Program-made: the position numbers and the translations under genes
Notes under the pieces: generated by a model
Told to the model about the DNA's origin: nothing
Databases searched by the model: none
The model's input: the letters and a program-made list of their open reading frames with translations, nothing else
Assembly (NCBI GenBank): GCA_943736015.1
Contig: OX031069.1
Span: 40,148,728-40,212,727, forward strand
DNA from: Tridacna crocea
Lineage: Eukaryota > Mollusca > Bivalvia > Cardiida > Cardiidae
Direction: 5' to 3'
DNA length: 64,000 bases
Part shown: positions 30,331 to 41,565 of the stretch, piece by piece
How positions within the stretch are numbered: the first letter of the stretch is position 1
How the letters are laid out: each line of letters starts with the position of its first letter

Positions 30331-30646
30331 TTTCTTATTAGTTAATAGATACAGATTTATACAGGTATAATACTTTTGCACATTTTAACCGATCAGATAT
30401 TCCTTTGATATCTATCTTGAAATCATTTGTTGATACTTTATTTTTAATTTCCAGGAAAAGGAGTACTTATTATCTCCCTTTGTAATGAGAATATAATGGT
30501 TTTAGATTTATAAGTGATAATTCTAGGAAGGTCAAAAAGGAAAAGAGTGGCTGGGTTAAAGTATTGCAACAATACTCATTTCTAATCATGGAAAATTTTG
30601 TAGTATAGTAATATAGCTGTTTTGTATAACGGACCCAGTACCTTAA
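30331..30646 (+). repeat. TTAA MITE family T, right part
   Basis: Continues the 25081-25126 repeat and ends 'ggacccagtaccttaa'. Terminal inverted repeats of the family are about 20 bp (TTAAGGTAGTGGACCCGTAA). Confidence 0.85.
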
Positions 30647-30837
30647 AACTCTTCAAGGCATTAGACTGTAGAAGCAATAAAAAATATGACATAACATTCT
30701 GTCAACTCCCTTGACAGAATTAATGCATTAAAAAATTATACGTTCCCGTGAATTATTGAAGACAAATGATATTGCGTAAATATTAAATCTCTCTGTTAAT
30801 ACGATTGTCATTGAATTACGACAATTTGGATAGTTGG

Positions 30838-30908
30838 TCCCCATGTACTTACCAATGGACAAAATTTTAAACTTGTCCAAATTTAAGTATTTGCAGTCAT
30901 CAAAATTC
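30838..30908 (-). repeat. Hairpin MITE family H fragment
   Basis: Only one shoulder: 'ggacaaaattttaaacttgt', 'ccaaatttaagtatttgcag'. No hairpin. Confidence 0.5.
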
Positions 30909-31230
30909 CACGCAGTCTAAGTGAAAGAGCAAACTCATGTCATGGGACATGTGCAGAAAAAGATCTACATGGTGTTGACGGTCTGCGTATTATATTTTCT
31001 TTTGACATTATGCAAACCAGATAAAACTCAAATAAATAGAATTCTGTGATAGAACTTTTCATATGAGAGGTACACTTCAAATAAGAGTGTTTTAAAAGCG
31101 TCTCAGATAGTAATAGTAAGTGGAGGACACCCCGTATATATATATAGAGAGAGCAATTTCTATAGCCAAGTTTGTCAAAAAGTGCCAGTGCACATAGAAA
31201 AGTTCAATCAAGGTATAAGGACAGGGCACC

Positions 31231-31457
31231 TTAACTCTTTACCACACAATCCCGACTTTTAACGACACTGAGAAATAAGCCTTTTGAAAACATTGTGGAA
31301 AAAGAAGAAAATGCTGGTAACCAGCATTTTATTCTTTTCCCACGATGTTTTCTACCCTTCCCATACCAAATTTCATTCAGTTTTTGAGTCACATTTATTC
31401 TGTCATCTGCAAGTGTTTTCAATTTGGACTACAATTTTGCCGTTTAGTAAAGAGTTG
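31231..31457 (+). repeat. Hairpin MITE family H copy
   Basis: TTAACTCTTTACCACACAAT to 'agtaaagagttga'. Full central palindrome around 'atgctggtaaccagcat'. A clear full-length representative. Confidence 0.85.
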
Positions 31458-31461
31458 ATGG

Positions 31462-31620
31462 GATTCGTGTAACATCGTCTTTCATCGACAAATAGCGGAT
31501 TCGGCTAAGACTCGGGGTAATTCGTAATCAATCGGCCAGTTCCGACATTGATTACAGTTTTAGCCGAATCCTTACGATATTGGCCATAAAGGCGATATCA
31601 TAGGAATCGCATCAGGGTGC
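31462..31620. repeat. Hairpin repeat D, copy 2
   Basis: 'gattcggctaagactcggg' at 31499 is answered by 'agttttagccgaatcc' near 31555. Related to 505-640 and adjoining a family H MITE. Confidence 0.5.
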
Positions 31621-31739
31621 CCTATACTTATTTCCTAAAAAAACTCTACTAAAGACCATAATTATGGTCACCGAAACTTCTCCAAAACATCTGTTGGCCA
31701 AGCGGACTGCAGGCTTAGTGTAATAAGGGCAACTTATGA

Positions 31740-32110
31740 CATTATAGTCATCATCATCAGCAGTAGCACCAGCACCAGCAACAACAAAGTGATCATTAGA
31801 ATAGCGATCGTCATCATGATCATTATTACGATCATCATCATAGTTACCATCGTGATCATCATCGTGATCTTCAATGAGATCGTGATTATCATCATCTTCG
31901 TCTTTGTTGTGATGATGATAATGATAATGAAATAATATTATTAATAATAATAATAATAACAACCAACATCAGCATCATTATCCTCCTCTACCTCCTCCTA
32001 ATCATCATTATCAATAGCATCATCGTTAGCAGTAGCGGCAGTAGCAGCGTAATCATTATCAACACAATCATCATCGCTATCATCATCAGTAGAAGAAGCT
32101 ACAACATTAT
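31740..32110. repeat. ATC/CAT-rich microsatellite region
   Basis: Degenerate trinucleotide tract of atc, cat, agc and aat units. Open frames in it (Asp/His-rich on the minus strand) are repeat artefacts. Confidence 0.85.
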
Positions 32111-32908
32111 CGCGCTGGGGATATATAGGATCTGACATCAGTTGGCTTTTTAGATAAGATTTTAATAAACGAGTCTAGGGAAATGTTATTAAGCGAGCCT
32201 TTGGCGATTTTATCTCTACGCCAACTCATGTCAGATTCTTTTTATCACATAAGGATATTTCACAAAATATAATCAGACGATGCAAAAACATTCATAAATG
32301 CACCAGCGGTATTTTACATCACAAATGTGATATCAAACGTGTGTAAGATAAGAAAATTAATAATGGGTATATTACACTGAAAACAAGGGAAGTTCTGTGA
32401 TAAAACCTATTGTATGTCTTCATCAATTCCATAATTATCATTATCATCACCGTGGGAATATGGTTTCAATGAAAACGAAAATCGATACAATTGGAAAAAG
32501 AGATTAAAAATCTCACTGCAATAATGTCCTTTGGCTATCAACGTCAACATGTCATTTCTCCTGTGATTAAACTCCTAATTATTGCTTTGCAGCAAATCTA
32601 GCCATTTCCTTATTTTCCGGAATTCGCGAAAAAAAAAAAAAAAAAAATGAAATACAAGGACAAAATGAGGGTTTGACACTTTACCATAATTATAATCTCG
32701 AGATTTAACGACAATGATCAAGAAAGCCTTTAAAAATAATGCTGGAAAAAAAGACGAAATGCAAGCAATTCCGAAACGTTTTGTAGGGTTTTTTTTGTTG
32801 TTGTTTCCGTTGCTTTCTCACATAATCCAGAGTCACGTGCAACGATTTTGCTACAAATTGTTAAGTTCGTCTGTTTTGCTTGAGCTACATTAAGTTTCGT
32901 TGCATATA
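32111..32908. other. No feature recognised
   Basis: AT-rich with a poly-A run at 32630-32647; a few family H-like words near 32685-32760 ('ctttaccataattataatct', 'aaagcctttaaaaataatgc') suggest a heavily decayed MITE. Confidence 0.45.
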
Positions 32909-32910
32909 AT

Positions 32911-33200
32911 GCTGAGCCCCCACTACTTGAGTCGGTTGCACACAGGGTACAGCTGGTTCGATCCTAGGCTCAGCAAATTTCTTTCCAAGGATTGATGATA
33001 ACCATTGTGACAGGATTCATTCCTCTCTCAACGCTGACCATTTGTTTGGACGGTGGTTATATTGGGAAGCAGCCAGTGGCTTGGAAAGAGTATTGTTCAG
33101 AGCACTGGTGAAAGAGGATCAAGGATTACATGAATAGATGTACGGGCCGCCACGATATAAGTCAAATAATGCTGAAAACGATTTAAAAACTGTACAATCA
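32911..33200 (+). repeat. tRNA-derived SINE family S, copy
   Basis: Head with box-B 'gctggttcgatcctagg' and a degenerate box A 'ctacttgagtcgg'. The body shares 'ttctttccaaggatt', 'ggattcattcctctc', 'acggtggttat' and 'gccagtggcttggaaaga' with 35453-35762. Confidence 0.7.
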
Positions 33201-33339
33201 TTCATTTTTCTGTTTTGCTTGCTACGCTGTGCTCAATCTCTGCATAAAAAAGACTCTTGGTCAGTATTTACAATTAAGTTGGTTTCGATCTAAATAAACG
33301 GTTGATTGTCAAATGGTTTTTAGCCACTTTCACGACAAT

Positions 33340-33530
33340 GTTTTATGTAAATCACGTCCACAGCTTACATGTATATCGTGGGTTTCATAGGCTAGGGCTC
33401 TAAAGTGCCTTGCTCTAGGACACTCGCACGTAAAACTCAGTGCTTCCAGTAAGGCACAAACCCTGGACCTCCAGGAAATAAGTCCCGCACTTTACAACTT
33501 AGCCAGGTAGGACCCTATCTCAGAACAGAC
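33340..33530 (-). repeat. Possible tRNA-derived SINE, minus orientation
   Basis: Read on the minus strand: a box-A-like 'tacctggctaagttgtaa' then a box-B-like 'ggtccagggtttgtgcc' about 40 bp later, then a body. No second copy in the window confirms it. Confidence 0.35.
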
Positions 33531-33578
33531 ATCATGTTCTTTTTTGTGTGTTCTTGAGCTGCAACGTCCACCAAAGCT

Positions 33579-34012
33579 TCTACAAGGCAGTATTTAGTTG
33601 TGTGTGTGTGGGGGGGGGAGGGATACAAGGCAGTGTTTAGTTGTGTGTGTGTGGGGGGGGTACAAGACAGTGTTTATTTGTGTGTGGGGGGGGGTACAAG
33701 ACAGTGTTTAGTTGTGTGTGTGTGGGGGGGGGGGGGTACAAGACAGTGTTTAGTTGTGTGTGTATGGAGGAGGGGTACAAGACAGTGTTTATTTGTGTGT
33801 GTGGGGGGGGGGGTACAAGACAGTGTTTAGTTGTGTGTGTGGGGGGGGGTACAAGACAGTGTTTATTTGTGTGTGTGTGGGGGGGGTACAAGACAGTGTT
33901 TAGTTGTGTGTGTATGGAGGAGGGGTACAAGACAGTGTTCAGTTGTGTGTGTGGGGGAGGGGAGTGGAGGAGTACAAGACAGTATTTAGTTGTGTGTGTG
34001 GGGAGTGGAGGG
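33579..34012 (+). repeat. Minisatellite, about 37-40 bp unit, 11 copies
   Basis: Unit 'tacaagacagtgtttagttg' followed by (tg)n and a run of 7-12 G. The G runs vary in length between units. Long open frames on both strands across it arise from the repeat. Confidence 0.92.
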
Positions 34013-34344
34013 ATCATTACTATAATTGCTATGAATGTCATAAAACCTCAGACGAATTTCTGGAAAAATGCATGATGTATGCACACTATTGATCACCTGT
34101 TGTACGTCGCACGTTTGAAGGATATTGAGGCAGTATTCATTAAATTTCTCCGTCTGTTCGCTTAACGCCTACAAAACTTTTGTGGGAATTCTGTAGAGCC
34201 TATTCATGACAACGCTTAGGAAAGAAAAAAAAACGTGGAATATAGGGGATAATCAACTGGTTGTCACTGATATTAAAAATCTGTCTCTAGAATGGGGTGT
34301 GTAGCGATTGAAAAAACGAGCCCTAAAGACGAGGTTTTTGGCTT

Positions 34345-34555
34345 TTTACCAAACGACAAAACTCATAGCATTTGCAGACGGCAAAATAAATGTGAATCAA
34401 AAATTGAAATAAATTTGATTTGAAAAGAATTGAAAACATTGTGGGAAAATGAGAAAATGCTGGTTACCATCATTTTCTCATTTTCCTACAATGGTTTCAA
34501 AGGCTTTCTTTTTCAGGGTCGTTAAAAGTCGGGATTGTGTGGTAAAGAGTTTATT
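34345..34555 (-). repeat. Hairpin MITE family H copy
   Basis: Reverse orientation, 'tttttaccaaacgacaaaac' to 'ttgtgtggtaaagag'. Full palindrome with 'atgctggttaccatcat' at the tip. Confidence 0.75.
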
Positions 34556-34734
34556 AAACCACATCAAACCCAGTTCGAGTGACAGATTTTTAATATCTCA
34601 CACAAACTGTTAATCATCCTTTCTATTTTGGTTCTTATTCACCGTTTTTTTTTAATTCTTAAATTACCAAGTATGGTACAAAAAGGGCAAATTAGGAAAA
34701 AAGTATCTCCAGCAAACATTTTAAAATTATATCG

Positions 34735-35175
34735 TCACGAATGATGATCATTTCGACGACCTCGGTTGATCAGGTGACCAAGTCTCTCGGCTGTATCTTG
34801 TGGCTTGATAAGCACCTAAACGGCACATTTCTCCGCCGGAAATCCGCCGGTTTACCTTTCTGAAAAATATAAGGATCCTCCTAAAAAAACAACTTGAGTC
34901 TCAATTTTCAATCGGAAATCTTTTTAAACTATATTTGAGTTGACAAACAGTTCGTACCTTCATTTTTTTAACGCTGGTTATCAAATAGGATTAAAGATTC
35001 CACCGACACACAGATGTGAATAACTTCGTCGAGGTTGTTTATGTCTTTGGTTAACAACTTACAATGGCGCCGCCATTTATAAGATCACGTGATTGACAGT
35101 TCAAATGGAAACGACCGTAATACAGACAGGTTAGATGTGGTACGGATTCGGCCGAGTTGTGACGAATGTATTGAT
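34735..35175 (+). repeat. Dispersed repeat F, copy 1
   Basis: Diverged but collinear with 43975-44395: shared blocks 'cagatgtgaataact', 'tcgaggttgt', 'caaatggaaacgaccg' / 'taaatggaaacgaccg', 'ggttagatgt' and 'ggccgagttgtgacga'. Family unknown. Confidence 0.65.
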
Positions 35176-35452
35176 GATACTATATTCATCATCACTAATG
35201 GTGTAAGTCCCAGTGATTTATTGATAAGAATATAGTAAGACTTCATCAAATAAAAAACTTATGGTGCATAAGTTAACTGCAATCTTAAATTATAAAGTCT
35301 AAAGTCTCACGTTATCTCCCGTTATCTCTTGATGTCTTATAAACTCTCACATCTAGCATCCGTGAAAGCGGCGCTACCCAGTTTTAAGCATAGATCGGTA
35401 ACCGACTGATGATTTATCTAAGGACTCGAAACAGCACAATGGTCAAGGACAA

Positions 35453-35762
35453 GGCCGAGCCCCTATACCTCAATCGGTAATCGGCAGGACCTGAGAACTG
35501 GGGCTCGTGGGTTTGATACCTGGGGCGGTAATTTTCTTTCCAAGGATTAAGGATAATTTTTGCGACAAGATTTATTCCTCTCCCACAACTGACCATTGTT
35601 TCGACGATGGTTATGTGGAATAAAAGCCAGTGGCTTGGAAAGAAGGTTGTTTGGGGTGCTAGAAAAAAAAGTCTCCAGGAAAGCATAGATAGGTGCACTG
35701 GCCGGAGCAAATTAACTGAAACAATGTTGAAAATGGCGTTAAATACTATAAGAATCAGTCAG
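35453..35762 (+). repeat. tRNA-derived SINE family S, longest copy
   Basis: Box-A-like 'tacctcaatcggtaatcgg' and box-B-like 'gtgggtttgatacctgg' about 40 bp apart form the head. The body follows as in 32911-33200, and the tail reads 'tgttgaaaatggcgttaaat'. Transcribed by pol III in principle; depends on a LINE for mobility. Confidence 0.75.
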
Positions 35763-35902
35763 TAGATGGTCTAGGACAAGACACTCAGCTAGCATGTCAA
35801 TTGTAATAACAAATAAAGAATTTATCATAAGGAATTCCCGTATTACTCTACCCTTTTGTCAACAAAGCCGGGCCGTGTTTTAACGGAAAAAAAATCTTTT
35901 AA

Positions 35903-35975
35903 ACCATAAAATATTGCGGGAAGAGGAGAAATTGCTTGTATCAAGTAATTTCCCGTTTTCCCGCAACGTTTTCTG
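35903..35975. repeat. Hairpin of family H type with a third tip sequence
   Basis: Arms 'attgcgggaagaggagaaat' and the near complement; tip 'attgcttgtatcaagtaat'. The shoulders of the family are not clear here. Confidence 0.6.
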
Positions 35976-36079
35976 CTCTAAAAAAAATACAAAAAAACTT
36001 CAGCTCATTTGTACCGATTGAAAATTTTGCTTCTATACGGTTGGCTTTGCAATTTGTAGAGTCCAAATTTGTTGTCTGG

Positions 36080-36303
36080 TTCACCCTTTACTCCATAGAT
36101 ATTCATTTCTACGCATTTCTACGCCTTTGGAAAACATTGTGGCAAAAGGTGAAATTGCTCGTGACGAGCAATTTCACCTTTTGTCACAATGTTTTCTATG
36201 CTATCAAAAGGTGTCATATACACATAAGAAACGGCTTCATCCTTGCTGTTATTTAGGGTCGATTAGAAATACCAAAGAAATGCCTTATGGGGTAAAGGGT
36301 TAA
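36080..36303 (-). repeat. Hairpin MITE family H, GCTCGTGACGAGC variant
   Basis: Reverse-orientation partner of 661-888, ending GGGTAAAGGGTTAA. Its hairpin is nearly perfect over about 60 bp. Confidence 0.75.
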
Positions 36304-37110
36304 GAGGTAAACATGGCTCCGAAAAGTGGAGGTCATGGTAAATGAGAGGTCGGATTATTTGGGTAATTACGAATGGAAAAATAATGTCTAATACACACGC
36401 AACCCATCTTGCGAAAGTCTCTATCATTCGAACATTCGCAACATGCATTGAATAATCTGAATATATCGTTAAAAATCAATCAAATAATCTCGTGTCCCAC
36501 AGTCCTGAGGGAGCCGGTGAAAACAGCATTTTCTCGTTATTCTCACAGCTTTTTGTTATCTTTTTCAAAAATAACTTTTGTCATTTGAGTCACATTTTGT
36601 ATGACATTTGCATCTCTTTGCACGGTAGTCGCATCTACTTTGTTTTTTTCAACGAAGCTGAATGCGTTACCGTTTGACCTACATCTCAATACTGATACAG
36701 ATTGAATAGATGGTGATTTGTGATTGGTCAAAAGTGTACACAAGTTTATTCGACGGGCATCTGCTGGAATATCTGCTCTCACATTTATGAAAACACTATG
36801 ATAACAAGTGTTGCATCCCCTAATCGATATCCCGGGATCTCGATTGATACCATAGAACACTAACTTAAATAGAGAATGATTTTCTTGTGCTGTTTGGAAA
36901 TTTGGTAACTTCACAAATGTTCACCAAGAACCTTTACATACTTTTCAGCAAAACGAAAAACAGTGAGGAAAAAGAGGCAGTTCCTTGTGAGGTTACTATT
37001 CTTAATTTGCTTCATATTTAGCCACAAAAGAGTTTTAATATCCATATCCCAGTATTTTTTATGCTGTCTATCTTTTTTACCTCTAAGCTGGTAAGCGAGG
37101 CTCACTGACT
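36304..37110. other. No feature recognised
   Basis: No repeat match or convincing coding frame. Short frames on the minus strand (36543-36914) have no recognisable motif. Confidence 0.45.
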
Positions 37111-37114
37111 TTAT

Positions 37115-37165
37115 GCAGATCAGACTGCATGGATCTTGGATCTACACTGTCCGATAAGGAGGTAC
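37115..37165. repeat. Fragment of hairpin MITE family B
   Basis: 'gcagatcagactgcat' followed by 'ggatctacactgtccgataa': one arm and the tip of the repeats at 40150 and 42009. Confidence 0.55.
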
Positions 37166-37479
37166 ATGTAGTTTTCTCTAATCAGCATTGTGGGACACGG
37201 CGTTGAAAGGTGATGTTACACGAACCCCATTGAAGTGTCCTATCTGTAAAGCGTTTGCGGGCGACAAATTGATCTGTGGATCACTTTTTGAAAGCATCGA
37301 AGAACTGTGGGAAAAGGAGAACATGCTGTTTACCAGTATGTGCTGCTTTTCCTACACATTTTTTCCCCTTTTTTTCAATAGCCTACATGGTCATTCAAAC
37401 TAGAGATTGTGCAGTAAAGGGTTCAGAGATGAGATGTTACCAGACAGCAAGATTTGTCTGCAGGAGACAATATATTTGA

Positions 37480-37740
37480 GCCGGGCTCTGTGAAAACGAG
37501 GCTCAATGCATCTTTGAAAAGTATCGACCAAGGTAAGGCTGCGCAATCCGCGCAGGCTTACCTTGGTCGATACTTTTCGATACAGGTCAATTTTCTGCAT
37601 GTCAAATGTCCAGTCTATATTGTGATTCAGTTTATTGTTATATAAAACAGGTTTTATAGATGTATCGCTATCTGTTGGGTTGCTTTATATAATGCAGCAC
37701 AGAGATACATTAAGACCCCTTTTGTCAGAGCTTGGCACAT
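37480..37740 (+). repeat. Hairpin MITE family C, copy 2
   Basis: Starts 'gggctctgtgaaaacgaggc', ends 'acattaagacccctttt' and 'gtcagagcttggc', the inverted equivalents. Its hairpin has arms of about 30 bp (37515-37544 with 37549-37580). Confidence 0.75.
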
Positions 37741-38139
37741 CTGTCAATAAAGTCCCGACGAAAGGTGTGTAAGCTGGCCGGGGTTTGGATTTTTTCCTTG
37801 CCCTTTTGAGATTTGCCGTTGGTGTTATTCTCGTCTGGCATTAGTGCCACCGGAAAACGTCAATGCAGATCTGCATCACGTGTTCTGTATCCCTGCATGC
37901 TTATAAGGGATATGGTGACAATTATGCCTTGGATAACTTTGTCTAAGTAATGAAGTGGATTATTTGGTGCCTTTCAGGACAGTGTACGAGTAGATGAACT
38001 ATACAAGATCGCCGCGAAATACCAATCTACTGACTTGAACCAGCAAACAAGCGAACAAAATGTGAGCCATACCCTGTAAAAGGAGGATTAATGCATGCAA
38101 AAAAGTATCGACGCAGTCAGCTTATGTTTTTCGCTATAT

Positions 38140-38660
38140 GATAATGTACAGAGTCGGCCAAGAGTCGGGTAATCCGTCATCGATTGGCCGATGGCATCTT
38201 TGCGAGCCAAGATTACGACCACTACGTGGATCTTACCTTGGCTGATTGAGCCCGGTTTCGAGATTCCTGCGATGCGCCCTCTACTGTATGCTAGCTATTA
38301 CCGCGCCTTACATCATATTTCTAAAAGCAAATGAAATATCGATTTACGAACCGCTTACGAATACACAAGAAGCGATAAGCAGACATCCATGTGGGTTTCC
38401 ATGTTTACCTTCTATGCAAAGATGAAATGCTACGGGCGATTTCATTCGTTGCAGTTAGAGCTGGCTGCATCCAACGAAAAAGCGTATCGGGGGAATGTAA
38501 AAATCAAGCTCGATCCGCCAAGGGTAGAGTAGCGTAGTGAATCGTCAGCCTTGGCTTGCGAAGATCGGCCGATGGAAGATGAATCCCCGCATTGAGGATT
38601 ACCCGATTACCCGAGCTGAATCCGTACTTTTTTCTCGGCGATGAAAAGCGATTTTACATG
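38140..38660. repeat. Hairpin repeat D, diverged copy or copies
   Basis: 'gtcggccaagagtcgggtaa' near 38153 and 'gattacccgattacccgag' near 38597 are inverted relative to each other, with 'cgattggccgatgg' and 'cgatcggccgatgga' between. Ends close to a family H MITE at 38683. Confidence 0.4.
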
Positions 38661-38682
38661 AATACCATGAAGATGCTTATTT

Positions 38683-38911
38683 TTAACCCTTTCCCAAACA
38701 ATCCCGGTTTTTTACGGGTCTGGAATAGTAGCCTTTTGAAAACATTGTTGGAAACGGAGAAAATGCTGGTAACCAGCATTTTCTCCTTTTCCCACAATGT
38801 TTTCTACCCTATCATAGACAGAAATCATCTTTTCAGCAAGAGTTGAATTGTCGTCTGCAAATGCTTTCAATTTGGTCTAGCCCAAAAGTTTGCCGTTTGG
38901 GAAAGGGTTAA
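38683..38911 (+). repeat. Hairpin MITE family H copy
   Basis: TTAACCCTTTCCCA to TTTGGGAAAGGGTTAA. Both termini carry matching CCC/GGG changes from the usual ACC/GGT. Full palindrome. Confidence 0.85.
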
Positions 38912-39098
38912 ACTGTATTGTCTGGTAGAGGGTCAGGTCTTTCAAAGATAACAGAATTCAAGAAAAGTTCGAAACTGTCTGCAGAAGATGAGAAAAACGT
39001 GTTTTAGATGGCAAGGTTTGTGTTTTAAAGGGCCGAAAACACGGTGATTATCGGCATTTTCTCCTACTTTTCCACAACGTTTCCATAGTCTCCACCTG

Positions 39099-39175
39099 TG
39101 GTGTCCGTGGCTGTGAGGTAGAGCGTCGGCCTCGTAACCATAAGGTCCTCAGTTTGATTCCCGGGAGCGGGTGTC
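39099..39175 (+). repeat. tRNA-like sequence (SINE head or tRNA pseudogene)
   Basis: Box-A-like 'gtggctgtgaggtagagcg', an anticodon-arm-like 'ggcctcgtaaccataagg' (CGT would read Thr) and box-B-like 'agtttgattcccgg'. The acceptor arms do not pair properly, so not a working tRNA. Confidence 0.5.
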
Positions 39176-39237
39176 AACTTTGGGATTTTTCATTGGTCCA
39201 CACATTCGTCGCAAGTACTATACAGTGGTTCCCAGGA

Positions 39238-39380
39238 AGCAGAAACCAGCATTTTTTCCTTTTCCCACAATGATTTCTATTCTGCTGGAAACGAATTTCA
39301 ATTTTTTGAGTTACGTCCATTAGATGCAAATGCTGTCAATTTAGATCAGTCTAAAATCTTGTTGTTTGGTAAAGGGTTAA
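39238..39380 (+). repeat. Hairpin MITE family H, right half
   Basis: Starts in the hairpin at 'accagcattttttcctttt' and ends GGTAAAGGGTTAA. The left half is missing. Confidence 0.65.
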
Positions 39381-39447
39381 AGACGTGGATATTTTCGATC
39401 AATAATCATCAGATGCCTTTAAGGGTATAATGCATCATGGAGATGCA

Positions 39448-39807
39448 TTAAGGTAGTGGACCCGTAATACTTCTAGTGCAGCATGGCATAAAATTTCTTG
39501 ACAGCTGATAAAGACAGATTTATACAGATTTTTTCACGTTTTTACCCAACCAGGTATTCCTTTGATGTCTATCTTGAAATTATTGATACGTTTGTAAGTT
39601 TACAGAAAAGGGACGTAATTATCATATCCCTTTGTAATGAGAATATAGTGGTTTTAGATTTATAAATGATAATTCTAGGAAGGACAAAAACGAAAAAGTG
39701 GGTTGGTTAAAGGAGTAATAAAAATACTCATTTGTAATCTTAACAAATTTTGTTGGATAACATTACAATGGAAATAGCTGTAATTTAATACGGGTCCACT
39801 ACATTAA
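39448..39807 (+). repeat. TTAA MITE family T, uninterrupted copy
   Basis: TTAAGGTAGTGGACCCGTAA at the left, complementary to 'tacgggtccactacattaa' at the right. 360 bp. It preserves 'gcataaaatttcttga', the site occupied by the DDE-SWIM transposon in the copy at 25081. Confidence 0.85.
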
Positions 39808-40149
39808 GCCCAAATTTAACCAGAGTATGGCTCAAACACATTAAAAAAAATCTGCAGGGTTTACTTTCGGCCACCACTGGGCCTTTAAAGCGATCTGCTG
39901 TAGATGTGTATATTAAGAGGTCGTGATTGGAGCAATTCATCATTTCTGGAGAACTGCGTAATACTCTGTGACACGCAGACATGCAGCATTCTTTGACAGC
40001 AAAGATTTTATTCTATGACATGACAAAAGAGTCGCTGCATATTAAAACTTATAATAATTCCGCTGACAAAGGGACCGCGATCGATCTACGAAAGCATCCC
40101 CCCACTTCCCGTATTAACCTTTGGTCTTCTAAGCGCGGCTTACTGACCT

Positions 40150-40223
40150 TTTGCGGACAGTGTAGATCAAGATCAGACTGCACAAAACGTGCAGTCTGAT
40201 CTTTATCTACACTGTCCAATAAG
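40150..40223. repeat. Hairpin MITE family B, copy 1
   Basis: Near-perfect palindrome: 'ttgcggacagtgtagatcaa', 'gatcagactgcac' then 'gtgcagtctgatc', 'tttatctacactgtcc'. Arms of 33 bp around a 5-bp tip. Confidence 0.8.
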
Positions 40224-40369
40224 GATGTATCATTCTTCAAATTACTTTAATAGAGCAACATATGGATTTTTATGATTGACGTGAAAATTCTATTTTACAT
40301 AGTCATTTAGCAGGTTTTGGATTAAACCTGCTTGAATGCTTTTGGTCCCAGAGACGATTTTGTGCATAG

Positions 40370-40690
40370 TGCATGGTTACCAATCATCCCGAATACTTTT
40401 CTTTGTGTTAGGCTATTTGAAATCTATAGATACTCTAATCTGGAAATTTAAGGAAAAGTAACATGATCTCTGGTTTGCTAAACCAAATGCTTTGGCCAAT
40501 CAGAAATCATGTTACTGTTTCATGTACAGTATTCTTTTACAAAGGGAATCGTGAATAGCGCGTGTTCACCAATCGCCTTGAATATTGTTCTTAGTCTTGT
40601 TTGAAATCTAGATACTTTAATCTGGAAGTTTTAATAAAAGTAACATGACTTCTAGTTTGTTAAACCGAATAATTAAGCCAATCAGATATG
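40370..40690 (+). repeat. Direct duplication, about 185-bp period
   Basis: 'gatactctaatctggaa' with 'aaaagtaacatgatctctgg' near 40430 recurs as 'gatactttaatctggaa' with 'aaaagtaacatgacttctag' near 40611; both follow 'caccaatc' or 'accaatc'. Moderately diverged. Confidence 0.6.
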
Positions 40691-41111
40691 GTGTTGCTGT
40701 TAATCTTAGAGTATTATTCAGAGCTAGAGTACAATTCGCAATTCAGAGTGGCTGGGTCAACATGAACATGACTGTTTTTCCTGACGAAGGCCCTCTGTTC
40801 CCAGTTTTGGTAACAAAGGCGATTACTGTAAACCAGGAAATGGTTTTGCGCATTTTAATCAAGAGTGCGGATCACTCACTTGTCATAAAAACGCGAACTT
40901 TAGTCGCTTAGAGAAGTTTGTCTTTAGAAAACTTACAAGAAGAAGATGTATATCCATCTACCTATTTTCTACCATACAAGGCAAACAACCTTTTTGATAT
41001 AGGTTTCGGAGAACAGTTTATTTCTTCTACTTCACTCGAAAATCGCATAAACTTTGCAAAAAGACAATTGTGTAATTATGTGATATTAAAAATGTTCAAC
41101 ATACAGAGCAA

Positions 41112-41565
41112 TAAATAATCTACAAGGGCGATAGCCCGAGTGGTTTATTCATTGCGCCTCATAACTCACAATTACGTGGTTTATTGAACGAGAAACTATG
41201 ATAGAAAGATTATTTCGATTCTAACATGACCAGTTCTTAATGAAAGGAAAACAAGTTCAAATTTTGAGTAAAAACGCGGATGAAGATTATGTTCCATTGA
41301 ATAGGCCTAAGTCACTTTCTTTACTTAAGAAATAATCTTCTTTCTATCGTGGTTTATCGTTCAATAAACCACAGTTGTGAGTTATGAGGTACAATAAATA
41401 CTCCACGAGGGCGATAGCCCGAATGGGTTATTCATTGCGCCTCATAACTCACAACGTTGTTTATTGAACAATATACCACGATAGAAAGACGATTATTTCG
41501 ATTCTAACATGGCCAGTTCTTAGTGAAATGAAAACAAGTTCAAACTAAGAGTAAAAACGCGGATG
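41112..41565. repeat. Repeated foldback segment with 'gggcgatagcccga' tips
   Basis: Two direct copies (41112-41330 and 41396-41560) share 'gggcgatagcccga', 'cattgcgcctcataactcac' and 'atttcgattctaacatg'. Between them an inverted piece (41335-41395, 'ggtttatcgttcaataaacc', 'gagttatgaggtacaataa') folds onto either neighbour. Confidence 0.7.

Noticed and set aside
31612-31962. 116-codon Asp/His-rich minus-strand frame
   Set aside because: Produced by the ATC/CAT microsatellite.
33600-34092. Several frames of 60-144 codons on both strands, rich in Cys/Val/Gly or His/Thr/Pro
   Set aside because: Direct translation of the minisatellite; unit length and G runs create the frames.
39099-39175. Functional tRNA-Thr
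   Set aside because: Boxes A and B are recognisable but the acceptor and T arms do not pair; kept only as a tRNA-like relic.
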